NCBI RefSeq assembly: GCF_001458195.1
Contig: NZ_CYPU01000039.1
Location: 124,093 to 188,092, forward strand
Direction of reading: 5' to 3'
Length of the DNA stretch: 64,000 nucleotides
Source: Ruegeria atlantica
GTDB taxonomy: Bacteria > Pseudomonadota > Alphaproteobacteria > Rhodobacterales > Rhodobacteraceae
Shown here: positions 42,935 through 53,100 of the stretch, piece after piece
How the letters are laid out: every line of letters begins with the position of its first letter
Position numbering within the stretch: position 1 is the first letter of the stretch
Translations under genes and position numbers: made by a program
Notes under the pieces: generated by a model
What the model was told of the DNA's origin: nothing
Database searches by the model: none
The model's input: the letters and a program-made list of their open reading frames with translations, nothing else

Positions 42935-43408
42935 TTAACGGGTGGATCGCAGTTGCTCCACGTCCGCTTCTGACGATTCAGCAACTCCTACAATTTCAAG
43001 TCGCGATAGCAGACTCACGGCAATGTAAATCGCGGCACACATCAAAAGGAAACCCAATGCATTTGGTTCATAAGCTTCCCTTGCCTCACGATAAACGTTC
43101 AGGCCATTGATGTTTCGAAAAACAGAAACCCCCAAAATCGCAACTCCAAAAAATGTGGGCAACACCAGTAGAAAAAACCGCCGAACACGCCACCTACCAG
43201 TCAAATAGAGGAGTTTTCCGCAGCCTCCGTACATGTGGAAGTCGGTTTTATTGAGCCCGCGATGGGGATTAGTTGAAGCCATCATACGTGGTGGCTGAGG
43301 ACGACCACATTTTGGGCACTTAATTCCGATAATCTTTGACCACCAAGTCGGAAGCTCACCAAATCGCGGAGTGCTTACTTTGGGTGGATTGCCAATGTTT
43401 CTTGCCAA
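42935..43408 (-). CDS. Zinc-ribbon membrane protein, unrecognised
   Basis: A 157-residue protein. An N-terminal putative zinc ribbon (CPKCGRPQPP with a later GGCGK) is followed by two membrane segments (FFLLVLPTFFGVAILGVSVF and GFLLMCAAIYIAVSLLSRL) and a charged tail. Codons and spacers are visibly A/T-richer than in the neighbours, and the gene is isolated by spacers of 161 and 118 bases. This fits recent acquisition or weak selection. No function assigned. Confidence 0.65.
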   Translation of the reverse strand: MARNIGNPPKVSTPRFGELPTWWSKIIGIKCPKCGRPQPPRMMASTNPHRGLNKTDFHMYGGCGKLLYLTGRWRVRRFFLLVLPTFFGVAILGVSVFRNINGLNVYREAREAYEPNALGFLLMCAAIYIAVSLLSRLEIVGVAESSEADVEQLRSTR

Positions 43409-43526
43409 TTTGCTACAACGTGCCTTTTCGCATGATCATCTCAACCTTCGATTAAGAACCGCTTCAACGGCAGTTTGTATCTGCTCAGTGGCTCTTTGTA
43501 CTTCGACAAAGCGGACCTTCAACCAA

Positions 43527-44429
43527 CTAGCTGAATGATTGGTGCTTCACGCTTCGTACATAATTACTTGTAAACTGCGAGTATCCGTCCGAAGTCGACT
43601 TCAAATGGTCCCGCGTCCAACCGTGCAATGCGGGCAACTGATGGAACGGAACATTCGGAAACGCGTGGTGTTCGGCGTGATAGGGCATGTTCCAGGCCAC
43701 AAAACGCACGATCCGGGTGGTGAACGTGGTGCGCGAGTTCTCGAGCATGTTGGCGACTGGCGGACACAGGCCGTGTTCCGCCAGTAGGTAGAGGCGCAGG
43801 AATGGTTGCCCAAATAAAACGGGTAAAATCCAAAGCCAGAAGAGCAGCGGTGACAGGAACAGGCTGAGGGCTGCGACCGCGTAGAGTATCAGCAGCAGAC
43901 GTGCCTCAGCCCGCATGGCGGTGTGTTGGCGCGCAGGTAAGTACGGGGCGTCGATGCGACCAAAGGCGTTTTGATGCAGGACAAGTGCCATGCCTTTCCA
44001 ATAGGGCCAGCCGGACAGGTAGATCAGCAGGCTCAGCCGGTCCTGCGGTCGTGGCTTGCCGCCAAGCTCGGGGTCTTTCTCCGGGTGGTTCGTCCATTTG
44101 TGGTGCGCAAGGTGAAAATACCGAAACCACGTAAAGGGCAGGGCGATTGGAACTGAAGCAAGATGTCCGACAGCGTCGTTCAGCCAGCCGGTCTTGAACG
44201 GGGTCTTATGGGTGCATTCATGGCTAAGCGTGAACAGAAACACCAACAAGACACCCTGTGGTAGGATCAGGACCGGCCAGAGAGGGACCCGCCACGCGAT
44301 ACCCGCGCTGGTGGCGGACAGTAACACCAGGTAGCCCAGAAGATGACGCAGACCTGCTGTGTCCGAGCGCCGTTGTAGCTGATTTTTGGTCTCGGGAGGT
44401 AGCGACGCTATGAGGGCGCGGTGATCCAT
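43527..44429 (-). CDS. Membrane fatty-acid desaturase family protein
   Basis: A di-iron integral membrane enzyme of 300 residues. The three histidine boxes are HECTH near 69-73, HLAHH near 106-110 and HAEHH near 255-259, with four hydrophobic segments around them. Members introduce double bonds or hydroxyl groups into acyl chains or carotenoids. Substrate unknown. It follows the DUF985 gene by 3 bases, so both are probably co-transcribed. The last residues are A/T-richer and diverge from the usual family end. Confidence 0.9.
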   Translation of the reverse strand: MDHRALIASLPPETKNQLQRRSDTAGLRHLLGYLVLLSATSAGIAWRVPLWPVLILPQGVLLVFLFTLSHECTHKTPFKTGWLNDAVGHLASVPIALPFTWFRYFHLAHHKWTNHPEKDPELGGKPRPQDRLSLLIYLSGWPYWKGMALVLHQNAFGRIDAPYLPARQHTAMRAEARLLLILYAVAALSLFLSPLLFWLWILPVLFGQPFLRLYLLAEHGLCPPVANMLENSRTTFTTRIVRFVAWNMPYHAEHHAFPNVPFHQLPALHGWTRDHLKSTSDGYSQFTSNYVRSVKHQSFS

Positions 44430-44432
44430 GCA

Positions 44433-44852
44433 TCATCCGCGCGCTATGTCGAACCCTGGCTCGGCCAGTTCGAACCCGTCAAACTGGAACCCGGGTGAAA
44501 CAGTGCAACTGACCAACGTATAGTCTCCGGTGGTGTGCGCCGCCTGCCAGTGGTTTTCGGGCACGATCAATTGCGGTGCGCCCTTTGAAAGGTCGGGACC
44601 TAGGATGTGATCGGTGGCTGGACCGTCATCCGTAGCGCTCAGCGACAGGATCAGCGGAGCACCAGAGTGGTAGAGCCAGATTTCGGTCGCGTCCACGCGG
44701 TGCCAGTGGCTGCTTTCACCAGCGGCCAGCAGGAAATAGATGCAGGTGCCGGTGGCGCGGCCCGTGTTATCCGCGCGCCAGGTTTCGCGAAACCAGCCGC
44801 CCTCCGGGTGTTGTTCCAGTCTCAGGTGGTCGATGATCTCTAGTACGGTCAT
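44433..44852 (-). CDS. DUF985 cupin protein
   Basis: A cupin-fold protein of about 139 residues. The family motifs are LEQHPEGGWFRETWR at the N terminus, CIYFLLAAGESSHWHRVD, which carries cupin histidines, and VSPGFQFDGFELAEPG at the end. AAGAGG lies just before the second ATG (44852), which I prefer; an ATG at 44867 would add five residues. DUF985 proteins have no settled function; a sugar epimerase-like or metal-binding role is possible. It is divergent from selO. Confidence 0.87.
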   Translation of the reverse strand: MTVLEIIDHLRLEQHPEGGWFRETWRADNTGRATGTCIYFLLAAGESSHWHRVDATEIWLYHSGAPLILSLSATDDGPATDHILGPDLSKGAPQLIVPENHWQAAHTTGDYTLVSCTVSPGFQFDGFELAEPGFDIARG

Positions 44853-44937
44853 GGGGCCTCTTGTCATTTGCGATGATTATGCACGGGAAGGTGCGATCCG
44901 CTATGGTATTCGTCTACGCAAGGAATATGTTTGCCGC

Positions 44938-46356
44938 ATGACCCTGACCATCCCGTTTGATAACAGCTACGCCCGCCTTCCCAACAGCTTTTATGCGCGG
45001 CAGGCACCTATACCTGTGCGTGCCCCACGCCTGATCGCATTCAACTCGGAATTGGCGAAGGTATTGAAGGTCACCCCGGGGGAGGTAGAGGAGATGGCCG
45101 AAGCCTTCGCCGGCAACACGCTGCCCGAAGGCGCAGAGCCGATTGCGCAGCTTTATTCGGGACATCAGTTCGGCAACTACAACCCGCAGCTTGGCGACGG
45201 CCGCGCTGTTCTGCTGGGCGAAACGATCGGGACAGATGGCCTCCGCCGGGATATCCAGCTCAAAGGGTCCGGTCCAACGCCGTTCAGCCGTCAGGGGGAT
45301 GGTCGCGCATGGCTGGGACCGGTGTTGCGGGAATATGTAGTGTCCGAGGCAATGCATGCGCTGGGCATCTCGTCGACCCGCGCACTGGCGGCGGTTGAGA
45401 CCGGCGAGATCGTTCTGCGCGAGGGGCCTATGCCCGGCGCGGTGCTGACCCGCGTGGCGCAAAGTCATCTGAGGGTCGGTACATTTCAGGTTTTTGCAGC
45501 GCGCGGACAGCAGGACAGCCTGCGCCGCCTGACGGAATACGCAATAGACCGTCACTACCCGGATGCGGACGGTCCGATGGGCCTGCTGCGTGCGGTGGTC
45601 GAAGCACAATCGCGGCTGATCGCGGCATGGATGAGCGTAGGATTTATCCATGGGGTGATGAACACCGACAATTGCTCAATCGCGGGTGAGACCATCGACT
45701 ATGGTCCTTGCGCGTTTATGGACAGCTATCATCCGAACACGGTCTACAGTTCGATCGACCGGATGGGGCGCTATGCCTATTCCAACCAGCCCGACATCGC
45801 CGTTTGGAACGTAGCGCAACTGGCGACGGCACTGATCCAGCAGATGGAAGACAAGGGCGCCGCCGTCGAAGAGGCGACCGGGATAGTACACGCCATGCCG
45901 GATTTGCTGCAGCAGAACTGGCTGAAAAGGTTCCGGGCCAAGATCGGGTTGATGAACGAGGAAGAGGGCGATCTGGAACTGATCTCGGATCTGCTGACGC
46001 GCATGGCGCAGAACCAAGCGGATTTCACCAACACCTTCCGGGCGCTGGGCAGTGATGCCGCACGTGATCAGTTCACCAATCCTGCGGCGTACGACGAATG
46101 GTCCGAAGGGTGGACCGCGCGTCTAGGGCGTGAGCAGGACCCATCCACCGTAATGTCCGCCGCAAACCCGGCTTTCATTCCGCGCAATCACCGGGTTGAA
46201 CAAATGATACAGTCGGCCGTTCAGGGCGATTACGAGCCGTTCCAAAGGCTGAACACTGTTCTGGCGCGACCTTACGAGGATCAGCCCGATGCAGATGATC
46301 TGAAACGCCTGCCATCAGAGACCGAAGTTGTCCATGCGACGTTCTGTGGAACCTGA
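44938..46356 (+). CDS. selO: Protein adenylyltransferase SelO (YdiU family)
   Basis: A pseudokinase-fold enzyme that transfers AMP from ATP to protein hydroxyls, linked to redox control. Signatures are LYSGHQFGNYNPQLGDGRA, IQLKGSGPTPFSRQGDGRAW, containing the active-site lysine and arginines, and GFIHGVMNTDNCSIAG, with the catalytic loop Asn/Asp. The protein ends in FCGT, so a cysteine sits third from the C terminus, where the family has a redox Cys or Sec. ATG 44938 follows AAGGAA and gives 472 residues. Confidence 0.94.
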   Translation: MTLTIPFDNSYARLPNSFYARQAPIPVRAPRLIAFNSELAKVLKVTPGEVEEMAEAFAGNTLPEGAEPIAQLYSGHQFGNYNPQLGDGRAVLLGETIGTDGLRRDIQLKGSGPTPFSRQGDGRAWLGPVLREYVVSEAMHALGISSTRALAAVETGEIVLREGPMPGAVLTRVAQSHLRVGTFQVFAARGQQDSLRRLTEYAIDRHYPDADGPMGLLRAVVEAQSRLIAAWMSVGFIHGVMNTDNCSIAGETIDYGPCAFMDSYHPNTVYSSIDRMGRYAYSNQPDIAVWNVAQLATALIQQMEDKGAAVEEATGIVHAMPDLLQQNWLKRFRAKIGLMNEEEGDLELISDLLTRMAQNQADFTNTFRALGSDAARDQFTNPAAYDEWSEGWTARLGREQDPSTVMSAANPAFIPRNHRVEQMIQSAVQGDYEPFQRLNTVLARPYEDQPDADDLKRLPSETEVVHATFCGT

Positions 46357-46367
46357 AGTTCTGGCGC

Positions 46368-47339
46368 TCAGACCTCATCACGATAGGGATTGACCTCATC
46401 CGGCCAACGGCGGGCGTATTGCGAGATCATCAGGTAGACATCCGCCCCATCGATTGCCCTGCGCGCATCGCGGACCATGCGCAGGTTAAGGGTGTCGACC
46501 TCTTCAGCGGTGATCGCGCGCAGCGGGTTGTAGTAGACGGTAATCAAAATGGTCCGACCTTGTTTGGTTACGGACATATCCCGCAATGCGCCACCGTCCT
46601 CTGCGATCGCCGGGCGCAAAGTCCGACGCGCAGCGGCAAGAAGTTCGGGGCTGGCGGTGGCGTTTGCCAGCTCACCCAACCCACCACGGAAGTCGCGTAG
46701 GTATGATCCGATGGCCAGAACGCAAAGGAAAAGTACGATGATCGAGTCGCCGACGGGTGCGATCGCCGATAGGGCCCCATCCCGGAACAGGTAGATTGCC
46801 CCAAGGCCAATTGCTGCGGCGGCCGTGAACAGACCATCGAACAGCGCTGCCTTGGATTCCAAACGCAGGATCGCACTGGCCTTCCCGGTCTGCCGCCAGG
46901 TGAAATAGTGAAACGCCCATAACAACACGCAGGTCAGGCCAATGGCAGCGAAGTAGATGAACATCGGTCCGAATATCAGCGGTTCAGGCATCATGCCGTT
47001 GTAATAGCTGTAGATGTTTTTAGTCGCGTTCGAGATGGCGAACAGCACCAGTCCTAACAGAGACAGAGAGCGGAAGGTGGAAAAGATCGCCTCGTCCGCT
47101 GCATAGCCAAAGGGGCGGCGCTTGTCGGGGCCTGCATCAATCTTCAGGCTAATACGGCGACCAAGGAATGCCGATCCAAAGCCGACCAGCGAATACAGGC
47201 CGTCCATCATGATCGCATTGGAGTTCGACAGAATCCCGGCCAGTATACCAGCCGCGCCCATGAACAGGTTGCCGCCCATGGCGATGATGAGCGCGCGCCC
47301 CTCAAGCTGCTTTCTGCGTTCTGCATTTGGCGTCGACAT
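46368..47339 (-). CDS. Cation diffusion facilitator family transporter
   Basis: A 323-residue inner-membrane protein with about six helices. The opening GNLFMGAAGILAGILSNSNA followed by MMDGLYSLVGFGSAFLGRRI resembles the CDF helix I-II metal site (here N and D). A second pair lies in ESKAALFDGLFTAAAA, with Asp in helix V. The C-terminal cytoplasmic domain (TKQGRTILITVYYNPLRAI) is CDF-like. The usual HD/DD site is altered, so the metal is uncertain. ATG 47339 gives a start consistent with the first helix. Confidence 0.8.
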   Translation of the reverse strand: MSTPNAERRKQLEGRALIIAMGGNLFMGAAGILAGILSNSNAIMMDGLYSLVGFGSAFLGRRISLKIDAGPDKRRPFGYAADEAIFSTFRSLSLLGLVLFAISNATKNIYSYYNGMMPEPLIFGPMFIYFAAIGLTCVLLWAFHYFTWRQTGKASAILRLESKAALFDGLFTAAAAIGLGAIYLFRDGALSAIAPVGDSIIVLFLCVLAIGSYLRDFRGGLGELANATASPELLAAARRTLRPAIAEDGGALRDMSVTKQGRTILITVYYNPLRAITAEEVDTLNLRMVRDARRAIDGADVYLMISQYARRWPDEVNPYRDEV

Positions 47340-47424
47340 CTGGTAACGTCCTGATAGGGCATCAAACTCCGAAACAGATACCCGTTCGAAGGGGGTAGGC
47401 CAACACCTACGATGGCGGGTTGTC

Positions 47425-48339
47425 CTAGTCCCGCACGATTTCAAGCACCGCAGCACTGACAATCAGGATAGCGCCCAACAGCTCGCGTAACCCGAACGGC
47501 TCGCCCGAGAACGCGGCGGCCGAGGCCAGGCCGACGACAACCTCGCTCATAAGGAGGATGCCGACGCGGGCAGGCGACAGTTTGGTTGCGGGCCAGATTG
47601 TCATGAACACCATGGGTAAGGTGTAGAAGGCCGACAGCAGTACGAACTGAAGGGTCCAAAGAAAATCGGCCCGCGCGATCGTCGGCAATACAGGTTCGGG
47701 CAGGACCGTGAGGCTAGCCAGGGAAAGGATCAGAGCGCCTGCAACAAAGGCAAAGACTTGACCCGAGGCTGAGATCGTACTGGTTCGGTACAGCCCCAAC
47801 GTACCCAGCGCCCAACACATGCCCGAGGCCAACGCCATCCAGTCACCGCTGTTTTGGGGCAGCGGGATACCACCGGAGTCGCCCAGCACGACGAACAGAC
47901 CACCGACACCGCAGGCAAGGCCCGCAAGCCGCCCCAGAGTCAGGCGTTCACCCAGAAACACCCGGCCCAGAATCGTGCCCCAGATCGGGGTGAGGTAGAA
48001 TAACAGGATCGACCGCACCACATCCGTATAGACAAGGCTGATGGAATAAAGACTGAAGGCCGCGCCGGTGAATATTCCGCTGAACACCAGATCGCGCCAT
48101 TGCAGGGCCAGCGTTCCTCGCTCTTTCCAGATGAAGGGAACCAGCCCCAGCAGCGCAACGCTATACATCGCAATACCTGGCCAGGGCCCGGTCAGGCCCA
48201 GGTCAAAGAGAAACCGAACGGGGATCCAATAGAGACCCCACATCATGCCACCGATCACCAGAACGATGCTTGCCCAGGTGCGGTTGTTCGAGAGTGTGTT
48301 GCTGGAAACCACTGCAGGCCTCAATTGGACGCGTTCCAC
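47425..48339 (-). CDS. EamA/DMT family transporter
   Basis: A 304-residue membrane protein with about ten hydrophobic segments in two repeated EamA halves. The first includes MMWGLYWIPVRFLFDLGL and PIWGTILGRVFLGERLTLG; the second WMALASGMCWALGTLGLY and LMSEVVVGLASAAAFSGEP. DMT proteins export or import amino acids and other metabolites; no specific substrate can be assigned. It lies 85 bases upstream of the CDF gene on the same strand. Confidence 0.9.
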   Translation of the reverse strand: MERVQLRPAVVSSNTLSNNRTWASIVLVIGGMMWGLYWIPVRFLFDLGLTGPWPGIAMYSVALLGLVPFIWKERGTLALQWRDLVFSGIFTGAAFSLYSISLVYTDVVRSILLFYLTPIWGTILGRVFLGERLTLGRLAGLACGVGGLFVVLGDSGGIPLPQNSGDWMALASGMCWALGTLGLYRTSTISASGQVFAFVAGALILSLASLTVLPEPVLPTIARADFLWTLQFVLLSAFYTLPMVFMTIWPATKLSPARVGILLMSEVVVGLASAAAFSGEPFGLRELLGAILIVSAAVLEIVRD

Positions 48340-48516
48340 GGGGATAGAGTATCGGCACCCCGTTGATCAAGCGCAGCATTCCTGATCGCGCGGTCTGCCG
48401 AATTTTCGGGCAAATGGTCAGGATAATCAGCGTTAATTTATCGACCTTGGAAAGACTGGGGTTGCACCCCGCAACCAGCATGGCACTTTGGGAGTCGACC
48501 ATTTGATCGGAACCCT

Positions 48517-49221
48517 ATGTCGCCTTATTCAACCCTGCGGATTGCAAGCTATAACATCCAGAAATGCGTAGGCTTGGATTTTCGCCGCCAACCGCAGCGC
48601 ATCATGCAGGTTATTGAAGGAATGCAGGCTGATATTGTGGTGCTGCAAGAGGCCGACAAAAGGCTGCCGCCGCGACCCGCGGCCTTACCGCATTTCATGT
48701 TGGATGAAGCCGGTTGGCAGATTGTCGATCTGGGGGGCGCAGGCAGCTTGGGCTGGCACGGTAACGCCGTCATCTGGCGCGGGGATAAAATTGACGTGCG
48801 CACGACCGGTCACCATGATTTGCCCGGGCTGGAACCTCGCGGTGCCGTGCGGGTAGAGTTCGATACCCAGATCGGGCCGCTTCGGGTGATGGGGATGCAT
48901 CTGGGCCTTCTGCCCGCATCTCGGCGGCAACAGATCCATCAACTCCGGCGCTGCGATGAGGATCTGGATCAGATGCCTACCGTATGGGCCGGAGATTTCA
49001 ACGAGTGGTCGCGCCAGCCGGTTCTCGATCATCTTGCACCCGACATGCGATTTTTGCCCCCGGTTCCCAGTTTCCCGGCTGCACAGCCTCTGGGCGCACT
49101 GGATCGGATCGCGCTGGGCGCTGGGCTTGAGGCTGTGGTGCATGGCGTCCACAAAGCGCGGCCTGCGCATATCGCATCAGATCACCTGCCTATCTGGGCT
49201 GATCTTCGCAAGGTCGCTTAG
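48517..49221 (+). CDS. Endonuclease/exonuclease/phosphatase family protein
   Basis: A 234-residue EEP-fold metal-dependent hydrolase. The motifs are in order: RIASYNIQKCVG, IVVLQEADKRLPP (metal Glu), GMHLGLLPASRRQQI, AGDFNEWSRQP (Asp/Asn) and SDHLPIWADL (catalytic His). No signal peptide is present. Substrate may be a nucleic acid, a phospholipid or a phosphoester. The 177-base divergent spacer before it has no gene. Confidence 0.9.
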   Translation: MSPYSTLRIASYNIQKCVGLDFRRQPQRIMQVIEGMQADIVVLQEADKRLPPRPAALPHFMLDEAGWQIVDLGGAGSLGWHGNAVIWRGDKIDVRTTGHHDLPGLEPRGAVRVEFDTQIGPLRVMGMHLGLLPASRRQQIHQLRRCDEDLDQMPTVWAGDFNEWSRQPVLDHLAPDMRFLPPVPSFPAAQPLGALDRIALGAGLEAVVHGVHKARPAHIASDHLPIWADLRKVA

Positions 49222-49292
49222 GCGCAAATCCCCTGTGGCGCCAGCGGCGCAGACGTATTAAGACAGAAACCCGAACTACTCTGAGGGTCACT

Positions 49293-49706
49293 ATGTCCGA
49301 CACGATCATCGCCCGTTGCGAAGCCAAAGGTCTCCGCATGACGGGTCAGCGCCGCACAATTGCTCAGGTGTTGCAGCAAAGTGATGACCATCCGGATGTA
49401 GAAGAGCTGTACGCCCGCGCCTCTAAGGTGGATTCGGGTATCTCGATCGCCACAGTCTATCGCACCGTGAAGCTGTTCGAAGAGGCTGGGATTCTGGAGC
49501 GGTTGGAATTCGGTGACGGGCGCGCCCGCTATGAGGATGCCGAGAGGGACCACCACGACCATCTGATCGACATGCAGTCGGGGGAAGTGATCGAATTTGT
49601 CGATCCCGAGATCGAAGCCCTGCAGGAAAAGATCGCAGCCAAGCTTGGGTACAAGCTGAAAGGGCATCGGTTGGAACTGTACGGCGTGCCGCTGAAACAG
49701 GGCTGA
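49293..49706 (+). CDS. Fur-family transcriptional regulator (Fur/Mur type)
   Basis: A 137-residue metalloregulator with N-terminal winged helix (GLRMTGQRRTIAQVLQQSDD, VEELYARASKVDSGISIATV, YRTVKLFEEAGIL) and C-terminal dimer domain with the histidine-rich AERDHHDHLIDMQSGEVIEF. The CxxC structural zinc pair of E. coli Fur is missing. In alphaproteobacteria the Fur orthologue often acts as a manganese regulator (Mur), so manganese or iron control is inferred. GAGGG precedes the ATG. Confidence 0.92.
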   Translation: MSDTIIARCEAKGLRMTGQRRTIAQVLQQSDDHPDVEELYARASKVDSGISIATVYRTVKLFEEAGILERLEFGDGRARYEDAERDHHDHLIDMQSGEVIEFVDPEIEALQEKIAAKLGYKLKGHRLELYGVPLKQG

Positions 49707-49842
49707 TCCATCACGAAACGCGATTGGTTGCCGCACGGCAATTCATGAAACATGTCGCAATATCGTTTGCGGCGTCGCGGATGATACGGTTTTGCTGGCT
49801 TAAGGTCGCGGAATTTCCCGCGCCATCTCAACGGACACGCGT

Positions 49843-50724
49843 ATGAACAACGTACACGGCATCTTGCTGATCATCGGATCGATGGCGGCCTTCGCGCTTG
49901 AGGACATGTTCATCAAGCATCTGTCGATCACTGTACCTACGGGTCAGATCATGATCGCTTTGGGTCTGGTCTGCGGGCTGGTGTTCGTACTGATGTCGTT
50001 AGCCACGCGTAAACGCATCTTTGATCCGGAGGCGTGGAAAGGACTGCCGCTGGCGCGGGCAGGGGCCGAGGCGGTAGGAGCCCTGACCTTTGTTACCGCG
50101 CTGTCTCTGGTCGAGCTGTCCACCGTTGCTGCCGTCTTTCAGGCGATGCCGCTGGCCGTGACTACGGGGGCGGCACTGTTTTTGGGCGAGCAGGTCGGCT
50201 GGCGACGCTGGAGTGCTATCGGCATAGGCTTTATTGGTGTCTTAATGATTATTCGCCCGGGTTTGGAAGGGTTTCAGCCCGAGTCGCTGTTCGTTGTCGC
50301 GACCGTAATTGCGATCGCCGCGCGTGATCTGATTACACGCAAACTGGACGTCCGTGTGGCCTCGTCCGTTGTTGCCATGCAGGCCTATATCGCCGTTGCC
50401 CTTGCCGGAGCAGTTCTGATGGTGTTTCTGGCTCAGCCAGTTGTTCCACTGCAATCCACGCAAGTTGGTCCGTATCTGGGGGCAATTGGCTTTGGCGTCC
50501 TGGGATATTACGGCATCGTGACGGCCATGCGGATCGGTGAGGCCTCGGCCTTGACACCTTTCCGGTACAGCCGGCTCGTGTTTTCCATCGCGGCAGGGAT
50601 GCTGATGTTTGGCGAACGGCCTGATTTGATGACGGTGGCCGGTGCCGCGTTGATCCTCGGCTCTGGCATGTACACCTTTGTTCGCGAACGCCGGCTGGCG
50701 CGTGCAATGGCGGTTGCGGCCTGA
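49843..50724 (+). CDS. EamA/DMT family transporter
   Basis: A 293-residue inner-membrane protein with about ten hydrophobic segments and two EamA repeats (AVFQAMPLAVTTGAALFLGE in the first; ALTPFRYSRLVFSIAAGMLM in the second). It differs from the DMT protein at 47.4 kb, so it is a separate paralogue. Substrate unknown. A short inverted repeat (TTGCCG-CA-CGGCAA, 49728-49741) lies between it and the Fur-family gene. It is separated from eno by 145 bases. Confidence 0.9.
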   Translation: MNNVHGILLIIGSMAAFALEDMFIKHLSITVPTGQIMIALGLVCGLVFVLMSLATRKRIFDPEAWKGLPLARAGAEAVGALTFVTALSLVELSTVAAVFQAMPLAVTTGAALFLGEQVGWRRWSAIGIGFIGVLMIIRPGLEGFQPESLFVVATVIAIAARDLITRKLDVRVASSVVAMQAYIAVALAGAVLMVFLAQPVVPLQSTQVGPYLGAIGFGVLGYYGIVTAMRIGEASALTPFRYSRLVFSIAAGMLMFGERPDLMTVAGAALILGSGMYTFVRERRLARAMAVAA

Positions 50725-50785
50725 CGGATCGTCGCACGTTGGCGCAAACAGAGAGGTTTTAGCCCTAAACCTCGGCAAATATACC

Positions 50786-50799
50786 TGTTAGCGGTAACA
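50786..50799. promoter_or_regulatory. LacI-family-type operator upstream of eno
   Basis: TGTTAGCGGTAACA, with perfect TGTTA/TAACA half-sites, 71 bases before the eno start. The form resembles LacI-family sites such as the GntR consensus of E. coli. In Rhodobacter the LacI-family regulator CceR is known to control central carbon genes; a CceR-like site here is inferred. Confidence 0.55.
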
Positions 50800-50833
50800 T
50801 GGCCGGTTTACTTTTGGCCCGGTGATGTTATGA

Positions 50834-52147
<1,314 letters not shown>

Positions 52148-52165
52148 GGTCAATAATGCTAGACT

Positions 52166-52188
52166 GATCCTCGTGTTTTTCGAGGATC
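52166..52188 (+). terminator. Hairpin between eno and GNAT gene
   Basis: An 8-bp perfect stem (GATCCTCG with CGAGGATC) around a 7-base loop, 19 bases after eno. Only GTGTTTTG follows, so it may be a weak terminator. Its 3' arm contains GAGGA, the apparent ribosome site of the next gene, so it may also limit that gene's translation. Confidence 0.5.
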
Positions 52189-52193
52189 GTGTT

Positions 52194-52733
52194 TTGCTTA
52201 AAGTAATCGAAGCTGAAACGCCGGACCACTTTGATGAGGTTCGGCGTTTGTGTTGGGAATATCGCGACTTCCTGCTGACGTTGGACGCCAAGTCTGTGCG
52301 CGTCGTAAAAACCTTTTATCCCCGCGACGTTTATGCCCGGCTGATGGACGAGATCGAAGTCGAACACGCCCCACCGGGCGGTGGTGTGCGGCTGGTACTA
52401 AAGGATGGACATGCCGTTGGGTGCGGAATGTTCCGGACAATCGGGCCGGGCATTGCCGAAATAAAACGGGTGTTTGTAAATGACGCCGCCCGAGGGACGG
52501 GGGCAGGATATGCGGTTATGATGTCCTTGATTGAACAGTGCCGTGAACAGGGGTTTGACTGCATTCGCATGGACACAGGCAAACCATTGGAATCGGCAAC
52601 GCGTCTGTACCTGTCGATGGGCTTCCAACTGCGCGACGCATATTCCGAGATTCCGGAGATCGCGAAAGACACCTTATTGTTTTTTGAGATGCCTTTGTCC
52701 GGTGCTCAGGCGGAAAATACGCAAATCGAGTGA
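52194..52733 (+). CDS. GNAT family N-acetyltransferase
   Basis: About 179 residues. An N-terminal helical part (FDEVRRLCWEYRDFLLTLD) is followed by the GNAT core, with EIKRVFVNDAARGTGAGYAV as the acetyl-CoA loop and a late GKPLESATRLYLSMGFQLRD. Acceptor unknown. TTG 52194 has GAGGA 7 bases upstream; GTG 52173 is an alternative, and earlier starts would overlap eno. The ribosome site lies inside a hairpin. Confidence 0.83.
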   Translation: MLKVIEAETPDHFDEVRRLCWEYRDFLLTLDAKSVRVVKTFYPRDVYARLMDEIEVEHAPPGGGVRLVLKDGHAVGCGMFRTIGPGIAEIKRVFVNDAARGTGAGYAVMMSLIEQCREQGFDCIRMDTGKPLESATRLYLSMGFQLRDAYSEIPEIAKDTLLFFEMPLSGAQAENTQIE

Positions 52734-52884
52734 TTTTTTTTCAAAGTCTTACGCGTTGTTATCGCATGTAAAAATCAAACTTGTTAGAAATACACCTACA
52801 TAAATTCAATTTTGTGTGAACTTTTACCTATTTGTCCGATCCCGGTGTCTCGTAATGTGCCTGCATTACAGAAAGGGAAACGAC

Positions 52885-53052
52885 ATGACTGGTTCGAAAA
52901 TCCTTCTCGTAGCTTCAGTGATCAGCACTGTATTTTTGGCGGCCTGTGCAGGGCCTGGCACTTATCCGATCACCGGGGAGGCGGTGTCCGCAAGTGACCC
53001 GGTTCTGGGTATGGAAACGCCGTCATACATGTATCGCGGTGAAGCCCGCTAG
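52885..53052 (+). CDS. Small lipoprotein (55 aa)
   Basis: ATG 52885 with AAAGGGA upstream. The product has a lipoprotein signal (ILLVASVISTVFLAAC, with the lipobox LAAC) and a short mature part ending MYRGEAR. No known domain. The 151-base region before it is A/T-rich and could hold a strong promoter, as for abundant small envelope lipoproteins. It is flanked by GNAT genes but is not obviously in an operon with either. Confidence 0.75.
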   Translation: MTGSKILLVASVISTVFLAACAGPGTYPITGEAVSASDPVLGMETPSYMYRGEAR

Positions 53053-53100
53053 GGCCTTCACGGGGGGACGGGCGGCGACGCCCGTAAGTATCTGACCGAT

